Source: Streptomyces daqingensis (GTDB taxonomy: Bacteria > Actinomycetota > Actinomycetes > Streptomycetales > Streptomycetaceae). From it: a stretch of 64,000 bases of DNA. Of the stretch, positions 41,008-50,542 are shown one piece after another. The DNA lies in NCBI RefSeq assembly GCF_014645895.1, contig NZ_BMMP01000023.1, forward strand, positions 17,413 through 81,412, in the 5' to 3' direction. The first letter of the stretch is position 1; every line of letters begins with the position of its first letter. Below the pieces are notes generated by a model. It ran no database searches. It saw only the letters and a program-made list of their open reading frames with translations, and was not told where the DNA came from. A program made the position numbers and the translations under genes.

Positions 41008-42069
41008 ATGACGGACGGCATGTCGCGACGGGCCGCTGGGCGGCGGGGACAGGCGGAGCACGCACCGGGGCCGCGGGGGCTGTCCGCCCCCGGGCCCGCG
41101 GCGAGCCGGCGGGGGATGCTCCCCGCCTCGGCCGCCGCGGGGCTCGCCCTGTTCGGCGGCGCGGGGTGCGGCACCGGCGGGAACCCGTCCGGCGCCGGTT
41201 CTGGCGCCGGGGCTGGCGGCGGGGGCAGGAGCAGCGGGAAAGCCTCGCCGTCGCCGCGCAGGACCAGGCGGCGTCCCCGACTGCCGCGCGGGGGACGCGA
41301 GTTGTTCCCGCGCTACCGCATGGTCGGGTACTGCGGACTGCCCGGCGCCGCCGCCCTGGGACGGCTGGGCAGCGGCGACCCGGATGAGCGGATACGCGAA
41401 CTGGAGGAGAAAGCACAGGACTTCGGCGACGGACGTGAACTCATGCCCGTGCTGGAGCTGCTGGCGACCGTCGCCAATCCCACGCCGGGCCCGGACGGCG
41501 AGTACCGCACCCGTACGCCCCGGAAGACCGTCCGCCGCTTCCACGAACTCGCCCGTAAGCACGACGCGTTGCTGCTGCTGAACGTGCAGCCGGGACGCGC
41601 CGCCGCGCTGGACGAGGTGAAGGCGCTGCGCGAGTGGCTCGTCCGCCCTGACGTCGGTGTCGCGCTCGACCCGGAGTGGGACATGGGGCCCGGTGAGACG
41701 CCGGGCGAGACCTACGGGCACACGAGCGGGAAGGAACTCGACGAGGTGGCCGCCTACTTGGCGGATCTGGTCGAGGAGCACGACCTGCCGGACAAGCCGC
41801 TCGTCTTCCACCAGGTCTCCACCTCCGTCGTCAGCGACGAGGACGCCATACGTCCGGCCGACGGGGTCCCGGTGGTCAAGTGCGCCGACGGCATAGGCTC
41901 CCCGGACCTCAAGCGCGCGACCTGGCGCCGGCTCGTCGACGACGTGCCGGAAGGGATGCACACCGGTTTCAAGCTGTTCTACGAGGAGGACACCGAGGGC
42001 AGCCGGCTGATGAGGCCCGAGGAGGTGCTCGCGCTCCGCCCGGCACCGGAGTACGTCGTCTACGAGTAG
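41008..42069 (+). CDS. secreted lipoprotein of unknown function
   Basis: 353 aa. N-terminus with twin-arginine-like SRRGMLPASAAAGLALF and a lipobox-like GGAGC, so it is probably exported by Tat or Sec and lipidated. A Gly/Ser-rich linker follows. The folded part (from YRMVGYCGLPGAAALGRLG) alternates beta strands and helices: LMPVLELLATVA, DALLLLNVQPGR, VGVALDPEWDMG, KPLVFHQVSTSV, GFKLFYEEDTEG. This suggests a TIM-barrel, glycosidase-like fold; catalytic residues are not certain. ATG 41008 has GGAGG 8 bases before; a GTG at 41002 is the alternative. Confidence 0.75.
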   Translation: MTDGMSRRAAGRRGQAEHAPGPRGLSAPGPAASRRGMLPASAAAGLALFGGAGCGTGGNPSGAGSGAGAGGGGRSSGKASPSPRRTRRRPRLPRGGRELFPRYRMVGYCGLPGAAALGRLGSGDPDERIRELEEKAQDFGDGRELMPVLELLATVANPTPGPDGEYRTRTPRKTVRRFHELARKHDALLLLNVQPGRAAALDEVKALREWLVRPDVGVALDPEWDMGPGETPGETYGHTSGKELDEVAAYLADLVEEHDLPDKPLVFHQVSTSVVSDEDAIRPADGVPVVKCADGIGSPDLKRATWRRLVDDVPEGMHTGFKLFYEEDTEGSRLMRPEEVLALRPAPEYVVYE

Positions 42070-42078
42070 CGCGGGCGC

Positions 42079-42104
42079 GCCGTCCCCGGCATGCCGGGGA
42101 CGGC
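42079..42104. terminator. perfect palindromic terminator
   Basis: GCCGTCCCCGGC and GCCGGGGACGGC (12-bp arms, AT centre) lie between the convergent lipoprotein and VOC genes. Confidence 0.8.
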
Positions 42105-42113
42105 GCCCGGGGA

Positions 42114-42503
42114 CTAACGCGTCCAGCCGCCGTACGGCACGGTGATCAGCTCCATGGCGTGGCGTACCGGGTCCATGAAGTACACGCCCCTGCCGCCGTC
42201 GTTGTGGTTGACGGTGCCGGGCTGCCGCATGTGCGGGTCGGCGTAGTGCTCGATGCCGCGCGTCCTGATCCGTGCGTACGCCGCCTCGAACTCCTCGTCG
42301 GAGACGAGGAAGGCGTAGTGCTGCGGAGTGATCTTGTCGGCGGGGACTGCGGCGAAGTCCAGCGTGACGCCGTTGCTGAGATCCACGGCGATGAACGGGC
42401 CCCACTCCGCGGTGATCTCGAGGCCCAGCAGTTCCGCGAAGAACTCCGCGGACTCCCGGTTGTCCCGGGCATGGACGATGGTGTGGTTCAACTCGACTGA
42501 CAT
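42114..42503 (-). CDS. VOC-superfamily (glyoxalase/dioxygenase-like) protein
   Basis: 129 aa, two beta-alpha-beta-beta-beta modules. Likely metal ligands are His8 (ELNHTIVHARD), His in KITPQHYAFLV and Glu in AMELITVPY. Family members include glyoxalase I, extradiol dioxygenases and antibiotic-binding proteins; the substrate cannot be told. GGAGG lies 7 bases before the ATG at 42503. Longer open frames upstream are not coding. Confidence 0.88.
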   Translation of the reverse strand: MSVELNHTIVHARDNRESAEFFAELLGLEITAEWGPFIAVDLSNGVTLDFAAVPADKITPQHYAFLVSDEEFEAAYARIRTRGIEHYADPHMRQPGTVNHNDGGRGVYFMDPVRHAMELITVPYGGWTR

Positions 42504-42701
42504 GAAATGCCTCCGGGGGCATCTCCCGGCACCTCCATGCCTCACCCGGCCGGTGACCGGCACGCGATGCCGTCCCCGATCGTAGGCGTTCCTGCGGTCC
42601 CGCGCCGGATGCCTGCGCGGGCTCCCGGGCGGAAGGCGCCTTCCGCCGGACACGGGCCGGGACGTAGCGGACATCCGGTACGCCGCCGTAGCGTCTTCGG
42701 C

Positions 42702-43283
42702 ATGCCGATGAACCGAGCACATCGCCGACTCTGCAGCTCCGAGAAGTGGGCCCGCGGCGTGCGCGAGCAACTGCTGCCGTGGGCGCTGGAGGACGTCGAA
42801 CTGGGCGAGGACGTCCTGGAGTTGGGCTCCGGATACGGGGCGAACCTGCGGGTCCTCGTCGAGCAGGTCCCCCGGCTGACCGCCGTGGAGATCGACGGGG
42901 ACACGGCCCGGCATCTGGAGGAGGGCTGGGGCGACAGGGCGCGCGTCGTGCACGCCGACGCGTCGGCGCTGCCGCTGCCGGACGCCGCGTTCTCCTCGGT
43001 CGTGTGCTTCACGATGCTCCACCACGTTCCGGCCACGGAGACCCAGGACCGGATCTTCAGCGAGGCCTTCCGCGTGCTGCGCCCCGGCGGCTTCTTCGCC
43101 GGCTGCGACAGCCAGCCCAACTTCCGCTTCCGGCTGCTGCACATCGGGGACACGAGGAACACGCTCGTGCCCGCGGAGCTTCCTGGACGGCTCGCGGCGG
43201 CGGGGTTCACCGGTATCCGGGTCGACCGGCACCCGGAGAGCGGCGGCCTGCGCTTCCGCGGGAGGCGGCCCGCGGACGGCTGA
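42702..43283 (+). CDS. class I SAM-dependent methyltransferase
   Basis: 193 aa. Motif I is VLELGSGYGANLRVL, the acidic strand-2 residue is in LTAVEIDGD, and motif II/III region VVCFTMLHHVP with FRVLRPGGFFAGCD follows (Methyltransf_11/25 type). Small-molecule methylation is likely; substrate unknown. No ribosome site precedes the ATG and a TAGCGT -10-like box (42689-42694) sits 8 bases before it, so a leaderless transcript is plausible. Confidence 0.88.
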   Translation: MPMNRAHRRLCSSEKWARGVREQLLPWALEDVELGEDVLELGSGYGANLRVLVEQVPRLTAVEIDGDTARHLEEGWGDRARVVHADASALPLPDAAFSSVVCFTMLHHVPATETQDRIFSEAFRVLRPGGFFAGCDSQPNFRFRLLHIGDTRNTLVPAELPGRLAAAGFTGIRVDRHPESGGLRFRGRRPADG

Positions 43284-43511
43284 GGGACCGGCGTCCCGGG
43301 GCGCGTCCGTCCCAGGGCCGCCACGTCCACGGTGCGTCAGCTTCGCCGCGCCCGGGGGGTGGACAGGTCTCCGCGCTGTCGATACTTTCAGCAAGTTCTT
43401 GCAACGCCTGCGGTCCGTCCCGCCGTTACCACCCCGGCGTCACGGCCCGGAGCGCGTGCGGCTGCCGGCGCGTGCGGCCCGAGCGACACCGACGGATCTG
43501 AAGGAGCCGCC

Positions 43512-45986
<2,475 letters not shown>

Positions 45987-46084
45987 CGGGCGCCCGCCGC
46001 CCCGTGCCGCCCGGCCTCCCCGGCCGTCCGTCCGCGCCCACCCGGGGGTTGCCGGGCGGCACGCCCCTCCGTACGGTCGTCCGC

Positions 46085-46987
46085 ATGCCACGAGCCGCCT
46101 CCGCGCCCACCCGGTACAGGAGGCCGGTCTGCGCCGTCGTCGCGTCAGCCGTCCTCCTCCTCGGCGCGGGCTGCTCCGGCGGATCCTCCCCTGACGGCCC
46201 CCGCGAGAGCCGGCAGGACGGGCCGTCCTCGGCCGGCCCGTCGTACCCGTCCGCGGGCCCGCTGGAAGGGCCGTACGAGGTGCGCACCCAGACGGTCGGG
46301 CCGGACGACGTGGGCGGGAGGTTCCGCGGCGGCACGGTCTACTACCCCGCCGACGGCTCCCGCGACTACGGCGTCATCGCCGCCTCGCCGGGGCTGGGCG
46401 CCGACCAGTCCATGGTGCAGGCGTACGGCGCGCTGCTCGCGTCGCACGGGTTCGTCCTGATCACGTTCGACACGAAGACGCCGCAGGACAGCCCGGCGCA
46501 GCGCGGCCGCCAGATGCTGGACGCCCTCGACTGGGCGGCGGAGCACAGCGCCGCCGCCGGACGCGCCGACCCGGACCGGCTGGGCGTGATGGGCCACTCG
46601 ATGGGCGGCGGGGCGGCTCTCCACGCGGCCTCCCGTGATCCGAGGATCAAGGCGGCGGTGCCGCTGACCCCCTACGCGGGGAAGCGCGACTGGTCCGGGG
46701 TCACCGCCGCGACCCTCGTCGTCAGCGGCAGCGACGACGAGGTCGCGCCGCCCTCCGGCCACGCCCGGGCCTTCTACGACGGCTTGGACGACGCGAAGGA
46801 GAAGGCCTACCTGGAGCTGAAGGGCGACCACTTCGTGGCGACGCCGCCGGACCGGCTGGTCTCGCGGCAGACGGTCGCGTGGTTCAAGCACTTCGTCGGG
46901 GGAGACAAGGCCGCGGGCGAGGACCTCTGCCCCGCGCCCCGGGAGGAGCGGGTCGTGGCGTCCCGCGACACCTGCCCGTACGGGTAG
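46085..46987 (+). CDS. cutinase/PETase-like alpha/beta hydrolase lipoprotein
   Basis: 300 aa. Signal peptide with lipobox LLLGAGC (Cys30). The catalytic triad is Ser172 (GHSMGGGAAL), Asp218 (SGSDDEVAP) and His249 (LKGDHFVA). The overall plan matches actinobacterial cutinases and polyester hydrolases, including the C-terminal disulfide pair (EDLCPAP and RDTCPYG). Two subsite positions differ from known PETases: the aromatic oxyanion position reads SPGLGAD rather than SPGYTA/SPGFTA, and the APW loop reads LTPYAG. So the ester substrate may differ. Likely anchored outside the membrane. ATG at 46085 with no strong ribosome site. Confidence 0.85.
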   Translation: MPRAASAPTRYRRPVCAVVASAVLLLGAGCSGGSSPDGPRESRQDGPSSAGPSYPSAGPLEGPYEVRTQTVGPDDVGGRFRGGTVYYPADGSRDYGVIAASPGLGADQSMVQAYGALLASHGFVLITFDTKTPQDSPAQRGRQMLDALDWAAEHSAAAGRADPDRLGVMGHSMGGGAALHAASRDPRIKAAVPLTPYAGKRDWSGVTAATLVVSGSDDEVAPPSGHARAFYDGLDDAKEKAYLELKGDHFVATPPDRLVSRQTVAWFKHFVGGDKAAGEDLCPAPREERVVASRDTCPYG

Positions 46988-47068
46988 GGGACGCGAGCGG
47001 GGAGCCGGACGGGAGGCAGCGGGGCGAGCGGGGGTCCCCCGGGGCCGGAGGTCGGCGTCGCCGGTCGC

Positions 47069-48334
47069 TCAGCGCGCGTGACGGGATCCCTTGCTCGGCG
47101 GCAGCCCCGCGCGGGCTTCGACCTCCTCGGGACGGAACGCGCCGGGACCGTTCCACTCGGCGAGCAGCACTGTGGCGTCGTCGTCGATGTGCTCGTCGTG
47201 GTACTCGAGGATCGTGCGCACCAGACGGCGCAGCGTCTCGGGGACCGACAGCCCGTCCGCGTGCTGGCGGATCAGGAAGTCCAGGAAGTTCGCGAGGCCG
47301 AACTCCTGCCCCGTGGGGCGGCGGGCCTCGGTGATCCCGTCGGTGTAGAAGACGAGCCGGTCGCCGGGCTGGAGGGTCTCCCGGCACAGCTCCGCCGGAT
47401 AGTCGAAGGCGGTGCCGAGAGGCGGACCCGGTGCGCACTCCAACTGGGTGACCCAGCGGCCGGCCCGGATGACGACAGGCGGGTAGTGGCCGTGGTTGAC
47501 CCAGGTCAGACGGCCGGTGCGGGTGTTCAGATCGGCCATCACCGCGGTGGCGAAGCGGTCTCCGCCGAACTGGCTGGCGAGGACGCGGTCCACCCCCGCG
47601 GCCACCTGCTCCAGCCCTCTGCCCTGGCGCCGCCCGCTGCGTGCGGCGGCCATGGCGAGGTTCGCGGTGAGCCCGGCAGCGGTGTCGTGCCCCATGGCGT
47701 CGTAGATCGCCAGATGGACGACCTGGCCGGACGTGGCGTAGTCGAAGGCGTCACCGCTGACCTCGTAGGCGGGCTCCATCACCGCGCTGACCACCACGCG
47801 GTCGTCGGCGTAGGTGCGGGGAGGCATGAGCGTCCACTGCATCTCGGCCGGGACGTTCATCGATGCGCTGCGCACCAGGCGGGCGTGGGCGTCGCTGTAG
47901 TGCCGCTTGCTGACGATGAGGAGCGCCACAGCACCGGCCAGGGACCTCAGAGCCGACCGGGTCCCGCCGTCGTCCGACGGGGTCCGCGCCCGCAGGACGC
48001 CCAGCCGCTCGGTTCCGTCCAGCAGGGGGACCCACCACAGGACGTCCTCCTGGCCGGTCTCGGCCACCCGGACGATCTCCCCGTACTGGAACGCGCGCCC
48101 CGCGACCGTCCCCTCGACCGGCAGCTCCGAGTCCTCACCGTCGTGCCCAGGCCGCAGCCCCGGTCCGAGCAGCAGCCGCAGCACGCGTTCCTGCACGTCC
48201 GTGAGGTAGACGCGGACCCCGTGGAAGCCGGCTTCCTCGGAGTGTTCGGCGACCCGTGCCGCCACGCGCTCCAGCGGCATCACATGGCTGTCGAGCAGCA
48301 GCCGGCTCAGCAGACGGTCCTGTGCCCTCGACAT
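47069..48334 (-). CDS. PP2C-type SpoIIE-family serine phosphatase
   Basis: 421 aa. An N-terminal GAF-like sensor (about 15-165) is followed by a PPM/SpoIIE phosphatase domain (about 185-400). Metal-binding acids are visible in YEVSGDAFDYATS, IYDAMGHDTAAG and RLVFYTDGITEARR; the C-terminal IDDDATVLLAEW completes it. Such proteins dephosphorylate anti-sigma-factor antagonists in stress or sporulation partner-switching. No partner genes are adjacent. ATG 48334 with AAGGGA upstream. Confidence 0.9.
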   Translation of the reverse strand: MSRAQDRLLSRLLLDSHVMPLERVAARVAEHSEEAGFHGVRVYLTDVQERVLRLLLGPGLRPGHDGEDSELPVEGTVAGRAFQYGEIVRVAETGQEDVLWWVPLLDGTERLGVLRARTPSDDGGTRSALRSLAGAVALLIVSKRHYSDAHARLVRSASMNVPAEMQWTLMPPRTYADDRVVVSAVMEPAYEVSGDAFDYATSGQVVHLAIYDAMGHDTAAGLTANLAMAAARSGRRQGRGLEQVAAGVDRVLASQFGGDRFATAVMADLNTRTGRLTWVNHGHYPPVVIRAGRWVTQLECAPGPPLGTAFDYPAELCRETLQPGDRLVFYTDGITEARRPTGQEFGLANFLDFLIRQHADGLSVPETLRRLVRTILEYHDEHIDDDATVLLAEWNGPGAFRPEEVEARAGLPPSKGSRHAR

Positions 48335-48618
48335 GGCCACATCCCTTCAACCGTCGTCATGACCGGCGCCCGACTTCATCATCCGGCCTGGCGACGGCAT
48401 CCGCACGGGCACGCGCGGCGAGCGGCCCGCACGCGCCGCCCCGGCGGAAGGCGGGATCGCCGTCCCGGGGGCCGCTTGAACCGGCCGCCCAGGTGGAATG
48501 CGGAGGGAGGCCGGCGCGCGCCGTGCGAGGAGGTCCGCGCCGCACCGGGGCAGGGAAACCCCGAGGTGCCCGAGGGAACCCCGGGGCAGGAGCGCAGCGC
48601 GAGGAAGGAAGGGACCGC

Positions 48619-49098
48619 ATGCAGCACACCCCGACACCGGGCACGGAACCGTCCCGGCGAGAGCCGGACGGGCCGGAGCCCGGCGTGCAGCTGACCGACG
48701 CCCCCGCCGAGGAGGACCTGGCCCGGATATCGGCGGCGCTGGACGAGTTCAACGTCGCCGAGACAGGCGTCGACGACCGGCGCCCGCTGGCCGTCCTCGT
48801 CAGGGACCCCGGAACGGGAGAGGTCCTCGGCGGCATGTCCGGTCACACGTCGCTGGGGCTCCTCTTCGTGGAGTCCTTCCACCTGCCGGACGAGCTGCGC
48901 GGCTCCGGCTTCGGCACCGCAGTCCTGCGGGCGGCCGAGGAGGAGGCGCGCAGGCGGGGCTGCCGCAACGCCGTCCTGTACACGCTCAGCTTCCAGGCGC
49001 CCGGCTTCTACGAGAAGCACGGCTGGCAGGTCTTCGGCGACGTGCCGTGCGAACCGCCGGGCACCAGCCGGGTCTTCATGACCAAGGCCCTGACCTGA
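48619..49098 (+). CDS. GNAT-family N-acetyltransferase
   Basis: 159 aa. Acetyl-CoA binding motif A in FHLPDELRGSGFGTAVLRAA. The following NAVLYTLSFQAPGFYEKHGW and closing RVFMTKAL are typical of GNAT proteins of the phosphinothricin/ribosomal type. Preceded by a Pro/Glu-rich N-terminus. Ribosome site AAGGAAGGGA before ATG 48619. Acceptor unknown. Confidence 0.9.
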   Translation: MQHTPTPGTEPSRREPDGPEPGVQLTDAPAEEDLARISAALDEFNVAETGVDDRRPLAVLVRDPGTGEVLGGMSGHTSLGLLFVESFHLPDELRGSGFGTAVLRAAEEEARRRGCRNAVLYTLSFQAPGFYEKHGWQVFGDVPCEPPGTSRVFMTKALT

Positions 49099-49192
49099 CG
49101 GGCCGCAGGCCCGCGCGTCCGGCGTGGCGCGGGAGGCCGCGGCGTCCGGTGGGGCAGGGGGTGGTCCGCGCGTCCGGCGGCGCGGGGAGCGG

Positions 49193-49669
49193 TCAGGCAG
49201 CCTCGCGTCGCCGCCGGCAGGCCAGGCACTGCTCCGCGGTCGGCACCGCCAGGAGACGCTCGCGTCCGAGCGGGCGCGAGCAGTCCGTGCAGACGCCGTA
49301 GGTGCCGTCGCGGAGACGCTCCAGCGCGGCCACCGTCCTGTCCAGCCGGGCGAGCGCCTCCGCCGACCGGCTGCGCAGCTGCTCCCCGGAGGCCTTCCTG
49401 GTCCCGGCGTCGGCGGCGTCCAGATCGCAGTCCCCGCGCAACTGGTCCTCGGCGTCCCCTGCGGCCTCGACCTCCCGGCGCAGCGCCTCCGACCGGTCCA
49501 GCAGCTCCCTGGCGACCGCTTCACGCTCGTCGGGGCCCAGACCGTCGGGGACCGGACCGTCGTGAGCGTCCGCCTCGTGCCGCGCGTCCGGTCCGTCCCG
49601 CCGGTCGCGCCCGTCCTGCTCCCCGGGGGCGCCCCGCGCGCCGGGGCCGCCGCGCCGCTCGTCCTCCAC
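49193..49669 (-). CDS. DksA/TraR C4-zinc-finger protein
   Basis: 158 aa. A Gly/Arg/Asp-rich N-terminus of ~45 residues, then a coiled-coil (REAVARELLDRSEALRREVE) and the C-terminal zinc finger CTDCSRPLGRERLLAVPTAE followed by QCLACRRR (four Cys). DksA-type proteins enter the RNA polymerase secondary channel. Here the coiled coil tip acids (Asp-Ala-Ala-Asp region) are present but not diagnostic. GTG 49669 with GAGGGAGAG upstream. Confidence 0.82.
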   Translation of the reverse strand: MEDERRGGPGARGAPGEQDGRDRRDGPDARHEADAHDGPVPDGLGPDEREAVARELLDRSEALRREVEAAGDAEDQLRGDCDLDAADAGTRKASGEQLRSRSAEALARLDRTVAALERLRDGTYGVCTDCSRPLGRERLLAVPTAEQCLACRRRREAA

Positions 49670-49815
49670 GGCTCTCCCTCCGTCCGCCGTCCCAACCGCT
49701 TCCGGACGGCGTTCCCCGCCGCCCGTACCCCGCGTACCCAGTGCGCCCGGGGTACGCGCGCCCCCGGAGCGCCGGCGGCGCGCGGACGGCACGGATCCCC
49801 GCCACCATCGGTGTT

Positions 49816-50352
49816 ATGCCGCCTCCGCTCGTGACCTTCGGCCACAGCACCGCCGCCCGCGACGCGCTGGCCGCGCTCCTCCACGGGGCCGGCGTCCAGG
49901 CGGTGGTCGACGTCCGTACCGCGCCGGGCAGCCGGAGGAACCCCGACGCCGGACGCGGCGAGCTGGAGCGGTGGCTGCCGGAGGGCGGCATCGGCTACCG
50001 CTGGGAGAAGAGGCTCGGCGGCTTCCGGACCGTCCCGGAGGACTCTCCCGACGTGGTCTGGAGGAACAGCCAGTTCCGGGGCTACGCCGCCCACACCCGT
50101 TCCCCGGAGTTCGTGGCGGCGGTGGACGAGCTGCTCGGCGAGGCCGCCGCGACGAGGACGGCGGTCATGTGCAGCGAAGCCGTCTGGTGGCGGTGTCACC
50201 GCCGCCTCATCGCCGACTTCGCCGTCCTCGCACGCGGCGTCCCGGTCCTGCACCTCATGCCCGACGGCCGCCTCACCCCGCACCCCCCGATGCGGGGTGC
50301 CCGCGTCCGCGACGACGGCCTGCTCGTCTACGACGGCGCGGCCGCCGCTTAG
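49816..50352 (+). CDS. DUF488-family protein
   Basis: 178 aa. VTFGHSTAARDALAALLHGA, VVDVRTAPGSRRNP, YRWEKRLGGFR, FRGYAAHTRSPEF, TAVMCSEAVWWRCHRRLIAD and VLHLMPDGRLTPHPP are the DUF488 pattern, with the conserved Cys and Arg pairs. Function unknown in general. ATG at 49816 without a visible ribosome site, so perhaps leaderless. Confidence 0.9.
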   Translation: MPPPLVTFGHSTAARDALAALLHGAGVQAVVDVRTAPGSRRNPDAGRGELERWLPEGGIGYRWEKRLGGFRTVPEDSPDVVWRNSQFRGYAAHTRSPEFVAAVDELLGEAAATRTAVMCSEAVWWRCHRRLIADFAVLARGVPVLHLMPDGRLTPHPPMRGARVRDDGLLVYDGAAAA

Positions 50353-50542
50353 ACCCCGCCCCGGCAGCGCGGAAACGTTGCCGCACGGGGGCGTCCGCAC
50401 CGCGCGCGACGGCGGACGCGGGAGAGGCCGGACCGGGCGCCTCACGTACGATCCAGCCCAGGGACAGCGCGCCTCCCCAGCCGCGGGACACCCCTCCGGC
50501 CACCGGAGAGAGGCGTGCCGACGGACGTTTCCCGGGGATCGG

